Below, piece after piece: positions 24,649-37,555 of a stretch of DNA of 64,000 nt. The DNA comes from Tubulanus polymorphus (taxonomy: Eukaryota > Nemertea > Palaeonemertea > Tubulaniformes > Tubulanidae), in the NCBI RefSeq assembly GCF_964204645.1, contig NC_134029.1, forward strand, positions 23,020,450-23,084,449, in the 5' to 3' direction. The notes beneath the pieces are model-generated. The model had not been told where the DNA came from, ran no database searches, and saw only the letters and a list, made by a program, of their open reading frames with translations. Each line of letters begins with the position of its first letter. Within the stretch, counting starts at the first letter, position 1. A program made the translations under genes and the position numbers.

Positions 24649-27600
24649 ATGGTACTGGCAGAAATATTCCACGCACATGGCCAGTTGTGCGCTTGTCATC
24701 CGTGGGAAGTAATCGTAGTTGCTTTAACCGTTACTATATGTCTACTGTCGATGCGTTCATTTCATCATCACGACGAACGGAAAATATGCGGTTGGAATTA
24801 CGATTGCGGCGACGAGACTCAACACGTGAGTATACATTAGTTAATGAGTGAAACCCACAGTTGATGTTTTAACAATTTATGGTCTGACTGCTTCGAAGTT
24901 TTGACTAAACTTCATCGTCACAGAAATGAAAATAATGTTATTGTCGTGTCTCCGATGATGAAGTCTAGTCAAAACTTTGAAACTGTCAGAATAAATTGTT
25001 AAAACATCAACTCTGAAATGCTGAGATCAACATCAATTTACCGGTCATAGAATAGATAAATGCGATATCTGTCGATCCAGTATTGATGAGTTTGAATCCT
25101 TGTGGCGACGAGTCGAAGATGCTGACCCCTTTTATCGGCAAAAAGGAAACCTCTAATCTGTTCATGAAACCCTGTGCTCGGCGGGTTTAAGAGTAAATTG
25201 AATAACACGTAATGTGATGTTTATATTTTTCTAGCCGTATCGCTCACGTGAAGTCCTAGTCTTCCTCACTGTCACCAAGTGTCTCGCTATCGTTTATATC
25301 TACGTACAATTTAGAAAACTGCGAAAACATGGCTCCAAATATCTATTAGGTAAACAACCGTTCGGTCGTGCGTTTCATGAGATTGATATAGTCGCAATCT
25401 CACGGATATTGTTTCCTGTTTTTAGGTATATCCGGATTATTTACGTTGTTCTCTAGTTTTGCATTTACGAGTGCAATGATTAGCGTTTTAGAAAACGATC
25501 TCGCTGAACTGAAGTAAGCATCAATAAAATCGAGTTTCTGATATTAAATGAAAAACAGCCCTTAAATGTGAAATAAAACTAAATCTCTTCTTCTATTTTT
25601 CAGCGAAGCTTTCCCGTTCTTTCTGCTGTTAGTAGATTTATGCAAGGCTAGCACTCTAGCCAGATTTGCGTTGAACTCCGGATCGCAGGTGAAAAATTTT
25701 TGATGCTTAAATTGGTCGACAAACTCTTAACCATGCAGGTATCTGTGAACGTCAATGATGTTCTATTCTCGTTACAGGCTGAATTGAAAGATAATATAGC
25801 GAAAGGTATGGCCAAACTCGGGCCTATGATAACACTAGATGCCTTCGTAGAGTTACTAGTTATTAGTGTCGGTACACTGTCAGGTAAAGTACTTACTCAT
25901 CGGTAGACTGATATAAATCTCATTATTTCAGAGTTAATGAGCAAAACCCACAGTTGATGATATAACAGTTAATTTTCTGACAGTTTTGAAGTTTGTAGAT
26001 TAAATTTGTCATCACAGAAACAAAAATAGAAGAAAATCTATCTTGGTTTTTTCGGATGATGAAGTTTAATCTAAATTTCGAAACTCAGAGTAATATGTTA
26101 AATCATCAGCTACATGTTTTGCTCGTTGAAGTACTTACTGTTTACGATGAATTGAAGAAATGTTTGAATAGTGAGCTCAGGGATGTGTCCTGTTCTAATA
26201 GTGAGCTCGGGGATGTGTCCTGTTCTAATAGTGAGCTCGGGGATGTGTCCTGTTCTAATAGTGAGCTCGGGGATGTGTCCTGTTCTAATAGTGAGCTCGG
26301 GGATGTGTCCTGTTCTAATAGTGAGCTCGGGGATGTGTCCTGTTCTAATAGTGAGCTCGGGGATGTGTCCTGTTCTAATAGTGAGCTCGGGGATGTGTCC
26401 TGTTCTAATAGTGAGCTCGGGGATGTGTCCTGTTCTAATAGTGAGCTCGGGGATGTGTCCTGTTCTAATAGTGAGCTCGGGGATGTGTCCTGTTCTAATA
26501 GTGAGCTCGGGGATGTGTCCTGTTCTAATAGTGAGCTCTGTCTTAATTAATGATTTTCAGGTGTACAACATTTAGAAACAATCTGTTGGTTAGGCTGCTT
26601 ATCGGTAGTCGTCAATTATCTCGCATTTATGACATTTTATCCTGCCTGTCTTGCTCTGGTGCTAGAGGTGAGCGTCAAGAAATTGCTGTTATCTTGCCCT
26701 TTCGTAGAATAGAAAATTTTCATTTAAGGGTAAAAGAAATCATGAAAATGTTTCATTTCATTTCAGTTATCTCGTGGATTGCGGGATGGTCGACCGGCTT
26801 GGCAAATCAAAGAAGTGGCCTCGAAAATGTTATTAGAAGACGAAAATCGTTTGAAACCGAATCCAGTTTCGCAAAGAGTGAAAATCATCATGGTACGTTT
26901 ATTAAATTTCTAGGACAGAGCTGCCAACTGTTGCTACTATGACAATGAATACTGTTTTGATTTGTTTGCGTACAGAGATATGAAAGATGTTACTGAATGT
27001 CTTATTGTCGATTACTGATTGATTTGAACATTTTCTTTCATATTTATATGTTATTGATTGCACTTTTCTGAGGTTGGCAACACTATAGAATTTCAAAGTT
27101 CATGTAGCGGTATAGACTGTTGCTGGTCCAAATTTTTCTCATGATTTGCGATATTATATTTTTAGTCTGCTGGTTTAGTTCTTGTTCACGCTCATAGTCG
27201 CCTAGTAACATCGCAGTCAACTTCAGGTTTAGTTTCGCAATTCCCGTCAGTGTTCAAGAAAATCGAACCCGAGATCCCTTTCTGGCAGTTTTATATCTAC
27301 AGGTTTGTATTTTACTATTCGAACCTCATATAAATCAGATTGATTATATAAATGTCTGTTTCAAAATATAACCAGTATGAAAAATCTTCAAAATGTCAAG
27401 AAAAGCGATCTGTGGCACAAGCTGAATTAAAGTTTAAGAAATGTTATCCTTTTCTGTCCAAATTGTGACCAATAGCTGATGTAATTGTACCTTGACATGG
27501 AAAAATCTGGAAAAATTATGCGGGAAAAAGTGTGATAAATCCCGATATTTTGTTTTGAATGACAATTATAAGGAGATGATATGAAATTCCTGAGTTCATC

Positions 27601-30600
27601 AATCTAACCCCTGATCCCCTGATAAGTTCCAATAAAACCTAGCTTCATTATATCCCGCATTGAAAACATTGTTTATTTGTTGACCAGATGTTTGCGTTTA
27701 AAGGCTTTAGTAAAGTTCTCATTCTGTTTAATTTGTTTGTTTACATATCTAAACGTCCTTACTGTCTTCTGCTCCTATTGTGGCTAGTAAATATAGCTGT
27801 CCCTAAACAGTGTATTCAATCATTATATGCGAACTACTCGCATACCTGAATACTGATTTCAATGATTTACGGATGATTTTAAGTTAACCTTTGATGAAAC
27901 GTTATGTCTGTGTTGTGAAGAATGAAAATTAATGTCTGAAATGTTTCTATGAGTTAAAGATTTATTCATCGTTTTGGACTTATGTTATAGTTATCTTCAG
28001 GAATACTGATTCAGTGGCCAGTATTCCTTAAGATGACTTAAGTAAACAACTACCTCAAGGAAAATTTTGCACTATTTCCTAATCTTATTGTAGGATTTTA
28101 TGATTCTAAGTTATGCTATTGATTACAGAGAGTTGGCGAATGTTGACGTCGCAATCGCGGTTTTATTGACGTTTTTCGTCATCGTTAAATACGTTTTCTT
28201 CGATGAAGATTCAGAAACAGAAGAATCTACTGCGACCTCAACGACAGTGGCATTACCATCTCATCACGATCAACAATCTCAAACACTGCCACCTAGCGAT
28301 CAAATCGATAATGCATTCAACGAAGTGATGAATTCTTTGTCAGTACCTGTCGTTACTTTTGGGGTGAGTGTACTATGACGATTCAATTTACGATCATCAG
28401 TTAGATTTTAGTTAGAATTGACACGTTTAAATCTAAGGTAAAATCAAAAACCATGATGTAGATATCTTATGTAGTGAAATGGCATTGAATGGGTTGTTTT
28501 TTTTAGCGTCGTACAGCGCATTTCAGTATCGGAGATGATTACAGCGATGACGACGATGATGAGAATAACGATGTATTATTTGAGGAGAAATCTACTCAGA
28601 CCGGTGATGATGAGGTGAATGATTTCGATGCTGTAATGTCACCCACTGATCGACCGGTACGACCTATAGACGAATGTAAGCGCATTCTGAAACTCGATGT
28701 AAGTCATGTGTGTATTGTGTACATAATTCCGCCCAACCTAGGGCTTTACCTCGAGCTGATTTCTATGTCTAAAAGATTATGTTTTTACTGGTTTCATCAA
28801 TCTACGATTCACTGGTTGAAGATCTTAGTTTTCCTTTGCCTCATGGATCTTGCCATTTGGAGTAGAAACATGGATTTATGTTTATTGCTGGTCTCATCTA
28901 TCACCGCTTGAGTTCAGTTTTGATGATTATTAGGCCTCTCCGGCCACATTGCATAAAAACGTTTCTCCAATTAGATTTTTATTCTAGAAAATGATTCAAT
29001 CCAAACTTATCTAAGTATCAGTGGTGTTGGAACGGAAGCGACTGCAGCGGCCAAAGCTGCGGCAGTAATTCACTGAATGACGTTTTTTTTTTCTTTGAAT
29101 ACCATGTTTTTGAAGAAAATTAAGTAAATTCGCCGCGGCAATATTTATAACCTGTTCAAAATCGGTATTTGGCCACAGCAATCAAAAATTGCTTCCAACG
29201 CGCATGAGTATTATATAATCAATAATCTGTGACATGTATATGTTTGTGTAGGATGGACCGTCACAGCTGTCAGATGACGAGGTGCTAGCGTTGGTGCGTT
29301 GTAAACACATCCCGTCTTATAAAATAGAGAGCGTATTGTCTGATTACGGTCGCGGTGTATCGATTCGTCGTAAACTCGTGTCTTCTAATATTTCAACCTC
29401 GACTCAATCGCTAGAAAATCTTCCGTATGAACACTACGATTATAAATATGTAAGTATTTCTCAAGATCGTTGAATATTTAGCTCAGTTTTAGGCAGGTTT
29501 CGATATAGTTAGTTACCTGATCGTAATATTTTATGATCGGATGGGCTTGAAAATATCTGATTGTGAAACTAAACCGCAGACGTGTTAATGACTAGTTATG
29601 ATTGGCCTCTACCGATTCTGAAATTCTCTTCTGGCGCTATCGTTTTCGACCGGATAACGCTCTACCTATTCTGGAATAGCAAACGCGATGTGGCTGATAG
29701 AGAGTTTGTAATCCAGAATAGATATTCCTTAACTGGAATACGTTTTGAATCAGTTATTCTGTCTGCTATTATACAGGTAGACGGAGCCTGTTGCGAGAAT
29801 GTTATAGGATATATGCCGATACCGGTAGGTGTCGCCGGCCCGCTTGTACTCGATGGCAAACGATATCAGGTTCCCATGGCGACTACTGAGGGCACGTTAG
29901 TAGCGAGCACCAACCGAGGATGCCGAGCTTTATCAGTAAGTTGTCATTCGACTGAAATTTACTCGATGTTTCTCATCGGCGATGTTTAAAACGAAGCTAT
30001 TTGTATTTTAGATGGGAACTGGCGTGCAGAGCTCGGTGATCGGCGATGGAATGACCAGAGCACCCGTTCTAAGACTACCTCGAATTCAAGACGCCAGTTT
30101 GGTTAAACACTGGTTAGATCTACCTGAAAACTATTCCATGATAAAAGACAGTTTTGATTCAACGAGCAGGTAATGTATTCAGTTAGTTCAAATCATCTTT
30201 CCGTAGGTTATCTGTATCGCCCCCCTTAGCGCGTCTAGGCTCTCATCATAATGATTGTTTTACTGGTTCGTTCGTAGATTTGCTCGCTTGCACGATTTAA
30301 AATCCGCTCAGGCCGGACGGAATTTGTACCTGAGATTTATCGCAAGGACAGGTGATGCAATGGGAATGAATATGTTATCGAAGGTAAGGAAGAGATCAAT
30401 TGTGAGGATTTTTCTCCCCCTAAAACTCTTTCGTTGAAAAAGATTTCTTCTTTATTTCGTAACTCACAGGGTTCTGAAAAAGCCATCAAGATGTTGTGTG
30501 AGCTTTTTCCCGATATTGAAGTATTGAGCATTAGTGGTAATTACTGCATTGATAAGAAGCCATCAGCAATAAACTGGTACGTAATCAATCTCCTGTTTTC

Positions 30601-32283
30601 CTTTGATACTGCTTTAAACAGGGTTTTAAGTTTCCCACTTAACTGGAAATCAGGGAAAAGTCATTGAATGTTTTTTTCTTTAAAAAAGTCACGGATAAGT
30701 CAGAGAATTTTGTAAAGAAGCTGAAGAGTCAGGGAAATTTGTTGAGATTGCTCAAATCCAAGTTTCTGTCTATGTTTTACATATTTGACAGTGTTAGTCG
30801 ATCGAAATCTTAGCAAGTTAGATCTTAGTAGATCAAGTCAGGGAAGAAGTGGCCCTCTGTTAAATCTAGCTCCTTTCATGTAAACAATAAGATGATTTCT
30901 GAATAATTCTTCAGGATCGAAGGTCGAGGAAAGTCAGTTGTTTGCGATGCCGTGATTCCTGCTGAAATAGTGAAAAGCGTATTGAAGACGTCGGTGCCGG
31001 CGCTGGTCGAGTTGAACATTAACAAGAATCTAGTCGGTTCAGCGATGGCCGCCAGTATCGGTGGCTTCAACGCTCACGCTGCTAATATTGTCACCGCTAT
31101 ATTCATCGCGACAGGACAGGTAAATATTGAATGGTCAAAAAATGTCCTGGGTTTATCTTTTGTAAACAGCTCTTTTCGTCACATTGATATTTGAGGAGCC
31201 TACAATATGAAGTAAAACTAATAAGAGGATTTTGATGTTTCAACTCAAATGCCTTTAGGCATTTTCAAAACAGATTTATATCCCGAGTACATCTGTGGGT
31301 TTCTTTTTCAATTGAATTAGACGGTCACTTGTTAATGGAAACCAAGCTCTTCTTGTAGCATTAAATGATTTGTATTTTTTCTAAAGGATCCCGCTCAGAA
31401 TGTCGCCAGTTCGAACTGTATAACGCTAATGGAAGCAACCGGTGAAAACAATGACGATCTATTGATAAGTGTCACAATGCCGTGTATTGAAGTAGGCACT
31501 GTGGGTGGAGGAACTGTGCTTCCTCCACAGGCTGCGTGTTTAGAGGTACGACAAAGTTTGCTGCACGTAAATAAATAAAGACTTCACACTGATGATGATA
31601 TTATGATTATTGAAATATTTACTGGTATCTGTTTGTTGATTTGTAGATGTTAGGAGTTTGTGGTGCTAGTTCAGTGAATCCCGGTGAAAACGCGTGTCAG
31701 TTAGCGAGAATAATCTGTGCTACAGTATTAGCCGGTGAATTGAGTCTAATGTCAGCTCTAGCTGCCGGTCACCTCGTCCGTAGTCATATGAGACACAATA
31801 GGTAAATAGAATAGAGAACTGAAACTACACCAGCTATCTCGCTTAAACACGTTACGAGCACTCGGCCCCTTACTTCGTCGAAATTAGTTCATTATCGATC
31901 AACTTCGAACTGAATTTTAGGCTCCTGAATCCATACATTATCACAATCAATTCATTGATCCTATTCAGAGAAAAGTTCCATCGTACTTTATTGAAATTTA
32001 GAAGAAATTGAACGGGGAAGAAACCGAGTTACTACAAGCAACACTAATAGTGGAGGCATTGATTGGATGTTCCCTGTTACTCCATCACCCAGTACAGAAC
32101 TATGTCTAAAAATAAATTGTGAAAAAACTTTCTTATGGTCTTTACAGGTCTACGTTGAGTATGTTAGGCACGGCATCGGCGCTGCCCACAAAATCATCGG
32201 ATTGTTTACAGAGTGAAAATCAAGTAACCGTTAAATCGGACGACTCGAAATTAACAGAGGCGCTTAAACTGGAAAAACGGTAG
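24649..32283 (+). CDS. HMGCR: 3-hydroxy-3-methylglutaryl-CoA reductase, complete
   Basis: Makes mevalonate from HMG-CoA with NADPH in the ER membrane, the committed step of isoprenoid synthesis. Coding exons: 24649-24825, 25235-25349, 25426-25513, 25604-25688, 25778-25883, 26561-26667, 26767-26892, 27166-27302, 28129-28363, 28507-28698, 29252-29449, 29777-29935, 30012-30169, 30278-30383, 30470-30576, 30915-31119, 31387-31545, 31647-31801, 32148-32283; 916 residues. The N-terminal membrane domain is spread over eight exons; a Ser/Asp-rich linker follows ([13 protein letters not shown]), then the catalytic domain. Visible catalytic residues: Glu in TTEGTLVAS, Lys in [11 protein letters not shown], Asp in [10 protein letters not shown], His in [11 protein letters not shown]. 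The serine of HNRS matches the AMPK target in mammals. The INSIG-contact tetrapeptide is YIYV rather than mammalian YIYF. Poly(A) candidates at 32420-32425 and 32805-32810. Confidence 0.98.
24845..25025. mobile_element. MITE, CACAGTTGATGTTTTAAC family (copy 1)
   Basis: Left CACAGTTGATGTTTTAACAA and right GTTAAAACATCAACTCTG are inverted repeats. Inner arms (GTTTTGACTAAACTTCATC, and GATGAAGTCTAGTCAAAAC) also pair, giving a foldback. Lies in HMGCR intron 1. Related copies at 25926-26130 and 45295-45410. Confidence 0.8.
25926..26135. mobile_element. MITE, same family (copy 2)
   Basis: Carries GAGTTAATGAGCAAAACCCA and CACAGTTGATGAT at its left, and inverted TTTTGCTCGTTGA with ATCATCAGCT at its right. 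It lies in the HMGCR intron after exon 25778-25883, directly before the 30-bp minisatellite. Confidence 0.7.
26167..26538. repeat. 30-bp minisatellite, about 12 copies
   Basis: The unit AGTGAGCTCGGGGATGTGTC plus CTGTTCTAAT is repeated about 12 times, almost without variation, in the HMGCR intron between exons 25778-25883 and 26561-26667. The array ends 22 bp before the splice acceptor. The 30-bp period keeps two frames open, giving spurious 134- and 164-codon reading frames. Confidence 0.97.
30600..30865. mobile_element. Dispersed GTGGCCACT-family repeat copy
   Basis: It has AAATCAGGGAAAAGTC, GTCAGGGAAATTTG and TCTATGTTTTACATATTTGAC, ending in AAGTGGCC, which matches the intronic copy at 4335-4560. 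Located in the HMGCR intron between exons 30470-30576 and 30915-31119. Confidence 0.6.
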
Positions 32284-34524
32284 CAGCATTCGACTTAATG
32301 TGTAACGTTGCTTAGAAGATCAAATGAAACTTTGCGCCCTGTCAATCACCTCTTATTTGTGACTCGTGATGTTTTGTGTGTCTCTTCAATGACGTTGCTG
32401 AAAAATGTCCACGAAATCAAATAAATTTGTATTTACAAATCTATGTACGGTATTCAAAAATGTGTGTATAGGTAAATAATGCTGCATAGTCTACAAAATC
32501 ATTTGAATTAAATTGAAATAGAAAATTCAAATTGATTCCTAGATATAAAAAAAACACTTAAAAGTTTGAAATAATATTCATCTTTTACTTGTCAGTTTTG
32601 CTTTTGATTATTTCAAAAATCGAGTAATGTTGCTTCATTGTGGTTTTTGGTTAGCGTTTGATTTATTGATCAAGCTGGATGTTACGTGTAGTTCATTGTT
32701 TTAGTTAAAGGCATTTAGAGGATCGAACTATTATTATTGTAAGATGAGTTAAACGTATCCAAGACAAATAATTGTTGATGGTTGAGTAGTATTTAACACT
32801 AGAAAATAAAAGCAAGATTTATTATAAATTTCCGACTTCTTAATGTCTATTTATGGTTTTTGTGTCGCATAAGAATGATCTGGATCACATTACATACACC
32901 AGGATTTTGATCGTGGACTCATAGTCGGTGGTTTAGTTGGCGGATCAGAGGATTTTCTGCGGATTGTGATGTTTTGAATTGCTCGGGTTTATCTGTTCGT
33001 TGAACTCGACGATTTATTTGTCTGATTTAAACCGAAATTTTGCTATCGTCATCTGAAGACGGTGTTGTTTGATTTTTGATCGCTGGGATCTTTTTATTGC
33101 CATATCAAATCTTATTCCAAAAATATACCATTAAAAGAATACAGTTAATACACTAGCAAATCGTCAAGCTGACATCTGTGTGGGATTTAGCCCTAGCGTT
33201 CTCAAATTTATTCCGATATCTTAAGCAGTTCTTTTTTTCAGAAAAAAGAACGTATTAATTGTCATTTCGTGTTAATTCTAATCTCAACTGACATCAGTGG
33301 CGTTGAGTAAAATCAAATACGTGTATTAGTCACTATCGAGAGGGAAGCTGTCAGTGTCAAAACAGCAGGGGGTGGGCGCGCATTTTCTAGAATTTGGTCG
33401 CCCTTAATTACTTCGCCAACAGGAGAGTGGAATCGTCCCAGGCTATAGATTGCTAATTGATTTATTTGACTATTTGCTTAAGAAACAACACTTCTAACCC
33501 GATTATCCTCGAGTAAGGTCTTTAAACTACTCCCAGTAGAAATAAGTTAATTACTGTTTGATATAGACTATCTAGGCCCTAAACTCACCCAGTCATCCAT
33601 TAAAGTTGAGTCGTATACAAATACTTGACCACTAACAGCTGGCCACCTGCTTCACTTAACATCAATAAAGACGACCTGACTGAATAGTTTGTCTATATTG
33701 CGATTCGTTAAATTAGAGTTGTGGCAAACTGACAAAAACAGTGGCAACATTATTTACAAAAGATATAATGCGCCCTTAAAAACGACCGAAATTGAAGATC
33801 TCCTGTTTTGTAGTCCTTGGTAATAAAATCCAAGGTTGAGACAAACAAAAACTTATCATTCAAGTTAATTTAGTGAATCAAATAAACTATGCTGGGCTCA
33901 CATTTATTAAAATTTACGAGATATTTGGGCCCCTATAATAGGATTTTAAATCAGTGAGAATTTTCAGAATCCGGAGACTCGATGACATGTCATTTGATAT
34001 ATTCAATCTCAGCTGTTTTTCCAAAATTTTAGTAATAATTCGAATCTTTTTATTTAAATTCATTAATTAGTAAGACTTTATACAGTTTTGATGACAATTC
34101 AGATTTCAGTTCAACTATCTGTGGGTCTCGAACCTGGTCGGAGTACTGATCAGTATTCGAGTATTCGACAAGTGACAAAACGTGTCCTGTTTCGGTAATA
34201 GTTCCATTTTTATGAATTGCGATTATAATGATTTGATGATAAATCACTTATTTTTCAGTTTTGATTATTAGAACAATGTTCGATTAATTTCCAACTAGTT
34301 TACCAGCTGATCGATCACGTGCGAAGATGCTAGCCTGTGATTGGCCCGTTTAACGGCTCGCGGGGAATTTAACGTTCTCTCATTCAGTTAATGCTTTCAT
34401 TGTAAACTAGGCAGCTGCACCAAGCACAACGACGCACACTATCTCTCGCATTTCAACTGCCTAAATACGTTTTAAGAACTTATTCTCGTGAATTATATCG
34501 CTCGCAACGGTGCAAACTAACGCT
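32284..34524. other. HMGCR 3' UTR, intergenic spacer and cyclin A 5' region
   Basis: HMGCR 3' UTR probably extends to a poly(A) signal at 32805-32810. From there to 34300 I see no gene. The last 200 bp before the cyclin A start contain an inverted CCAAT box and are likely its promoter and 5' UTR. Confidence 0.6.
34339..34344 (-). promoter_or_regulatory. Inverted CCAAT box upstream of cyclin A
   Basis: GATTGG on the plus strand is an inverted CCAAT core (NF-Y type), about 185 bp upstream of the cyclin A start codon. Cell-cycle genes of this class usually carry NF-Y sites near the start (family knowledge). No second CCAAT or clear CHR element was established. Confidence 0.4.
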
Positions 34525-37500
34525 ATGTCGGTTTTTCAACCACAAACGAACGTTTTAAACGAAGAAAATCGTCACGGACTTCGTCAAAGAACGACGAAAC
34601 GGGACGAGTCTCAACAACAAAATGGACAGAAAAGAGCCGCTTTAGGAACGATTACGAACCAAGTACGCCGTCAACCACACAGAGCTGTTAAACAGGTAAT
34701 ATTTTACATGGATATCTCGTATTCTTCGTATAGATGTGGGTTGGGAATTTTTAGATAAAACCGCTGAGAATTTAAGTTTCTCCCGGTCAGTGTTAATTTA
34801 GTGTTATTGCCGTTTTATTCTCTAAAAAGTCCTGTTATAATATCTTAAATGTTATAGGGACGGCTATTTTATTCAGATGTAAATTATCCTTTCATTTCAG
34901 CCCCTAAATGCCGGCATCGGTGGTATACAAGATGAAAACGCATTTGTGAAATCTGCTAAAAATACGAATGCGTTCGCGTTCCCGCAATCAGCTAGTCAAC
35001 CGTTCTCTATTCACGTGGATGAAGAGCAGAATCTACAACAAACGCATCAAACGTCGCAAATACCAGCAAACCGTGAACCCTTACAGCTTCATTCAGCCGT
35101 CACTAATCTACCCCGTCCAGCCTTATCAACTCTAGGTTTCCAACAAGTGTCAGAATCGCACGATGCATCGACGTCGGGTAATTATATAAACAGATTTCAA
35201 AAACGAGTATCGTAGGAGCCTAAATAAATAAGATTGATTGAAATTAATCTTTTTATTTGAATTTTGAATTGTAGATTCGCCGATGGTGCTCGATGATTCG
35301 GTTGTGATGATCGATATGGAGCCAATGGTTGATGTGGAAGAAGTGACGACCAGTAAATCTAACGATGAAATTGTGTATTGCGTGTCCGAATACGCAGATG
35401 ACATCTATTCGTATATGAGATCAGCTGAGGTATCAACTCGGAAGCTTTGAATTTTATATTTATGTGTCCAGGATACGTTCTTTAATAACCTCTTGTGTAA
35501 CATATCGGTCTAACTGTAGTTTAGGTACTTTTCCACTATGTGGCGCTAGTGTTATTTGAGAATACTGCTGGTAATTCCAATTAAATTTTAAAGTTTTGAA
35601 AGAATGCAAAATTCCAAAGACTACCGATTAATCCCTGGTCCAGATAAACATGGTTCCTACAGCCCCTCAAATCCCTCAAAAACCAATCAAATTCCAAAAT
35701 CCATTTTTGAGGGTACAAAATCCCTCAAATTCTGAGTTTACAACTTTCATTAATGTTGTATGCTGTTTTATTGAATGATCCATGAAAATTAGTCTCCCTT
35801 TTCTCTTAACAGTTGCGCAATAGATCGAAACCAGCCTACATGAAAAAACAGCCCGATATCACGAACAGTATGAGAAGTATCCTAGTCGATTGGTTAGCCG
35901 AGGTCGCTGAAGAATATAAACTGCATCGAGAAACATTACACCTGGCTGTAAACTACATCGACCGGTTTCTATCACAGATGTCGGTACTACGCGGAAAGTT
36001 GCAATTAGTCGGAGCTGCTAGTATGTTTTTAGCTGCGTAAGTATCATCGGTTGCACCTGCATGGTTCTTTAAAAGGGGAATTCTCGTTTAATTTTTTTTC
36101 TGTGAGGATATGTCAGTGTAATTTGAATTTGTCTCTCTTGGTGGTGATGGGTAGTTTCGTTGAAACTGTCCCCACTGAAGTTATCATAAAAGGTTAGTTA
36201 GGATTTTGGGGCACTGGGGATTTTGGAAAAATGAGGGAGTTCTGTATTCTCTGAGACCTGAGTTGTAACCCTGGCTCCTTCCTTGGAATCTCAAAGACCT
36301 AATTGTATCTTTGTTTTTTTTTTTATAGTAAATTTGAAGAGATCTATCCACCTGATGTCGGGGAGTTCGTTTACATCACCGATGACACGTATTCGAAGAA
36401 ACAAGTTTTGCGCATGGAACATTTAATTCTGAAAGTTCTGTCTTTCGAAGTCGCCGTACCAACTATACATTGCTTCACCGATTGGTTCTTGACTCAGCTT
36501 CACTCCGATGAAAAGACGCAATCGCTTGCTTCGGTGAGTTGTTTGAATTCTGCCAGGCATATGTTGCTCACATGAGAAGTCTAGGGATTTCCAGTGCAAA
36601 GTTGGTTGAACTTAACCAACTTTGATTGTCTGAGTACATCTGATAAAATTGTGTACAGGTTAAAACTGTTACTCTTGTAACTTAACTTTTTGTGTAACTG
36701 GCCTCGGGCTACTTCCTCGTATTAAGATCGTTAAAAATTTTGATGATTAATTCTCATCTTGATTTGTTTTCTTGAATTCAGTATTTGGGTGATTTAACGT
36801 TGGTCGACAGTGAGCCGTATTTGAAGTATCTTCCTAGCGTTATTTCTGCAGCTTCGGTTTGTCTCGCGAACTGGACTCTTCACAATACTCCATGGGTTCG
36901 TATTTTCACATATTTCTGTCTTTATTGTTTATTTCAGAAAGACGCAAATTATCCATTTTCTGAAGTGCATTATCCCACCCTATTATTCCTATCAATATTC
37001 AAAACAGCTGGTAGGAGTTTATTGCGTCAGTTTTTAAAAAGGATAAATTTTGTCGCAGAAAATGATACCCGAGTGACCAGTCCCCTCCCTCCAAATGGAA
37101 AACTTGACAATTTGTGTCTCTCGCAAATCTGCATTTTGCGCACTATTTGATAGTGTGAATTATAATAATAGACTTGTAATGACTATGAATTGATTTTTTC
37201 ATTTAAACAGGACTCTGAAATGCAACGCGTGACCGGGTATTCATTCGCCGATATTGAACCGTGTTTCCGAGACCTGCATAAAACCGCGTGCGCAGCACCT
37301 GATCATCCTCAACAGGCGTTATGCGAAAAGTACAAATCTTCCAAGTAAGTAAAACGGGATGGAAATCCTTGGGTTTTTGGCTCATTAGCCTTCGTTTCCG
37401 AACTTATACCATAGAAATAAATGGAATTTTACTTAGGTAATCAAGTTAGAAACATATTTTATTCAAAGTTTACATCGATAAATATTTAAAAAAAAATTTT

Positions 37501-37555
37501 CTTTAGGTATCACGAAGTGTCTTCTGTCACATTTCCCGACATTCCTCTACAATGA
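34525..37555 (+). CDS. CCNA: Cyclin A, complete
   Basis: Regulatory subunit of CDK1/CDK2 in S phase and mitosis. Exons: 34525-34695, 34901-35177, 35275-35429, 35813-36036, 36329-36533, 36782-36895, 37211-37344, 37507-37555; 442 residues, a usual length for the family. A destruction box RAALGTITN lies at residues 37-45, a target for APC/C. After about 150 poorly conserved N-terminal residues, the first cyclin box has [18 protein letters not shown] and [15 protein letters not shown] with EEIYPP (cyclin A type). The second box has [13 protein letters not shown] and ends in SKYHEVS. The ATG at 34525 is used; an upstream in-frame GTG is ignored. A long 3' UTR probably reaches the poly(A) signal at 39348-39353. 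Confidence 0.97.

Noticed and set aside
26056-26575. Repeat reading frames of 164 and 134 codons in the HMGCR intron
   Set aside because: Caused by a 30-bp minisatellite without stops; HMGCR exons splice around it.
29582-29776. N-terminal extension of the HMGCR exon starting at 29777
   Set aside because: Upstream part is intron; the HMGCR alignment passes from HYDYKY at 29449 straight to VDGACCENV.
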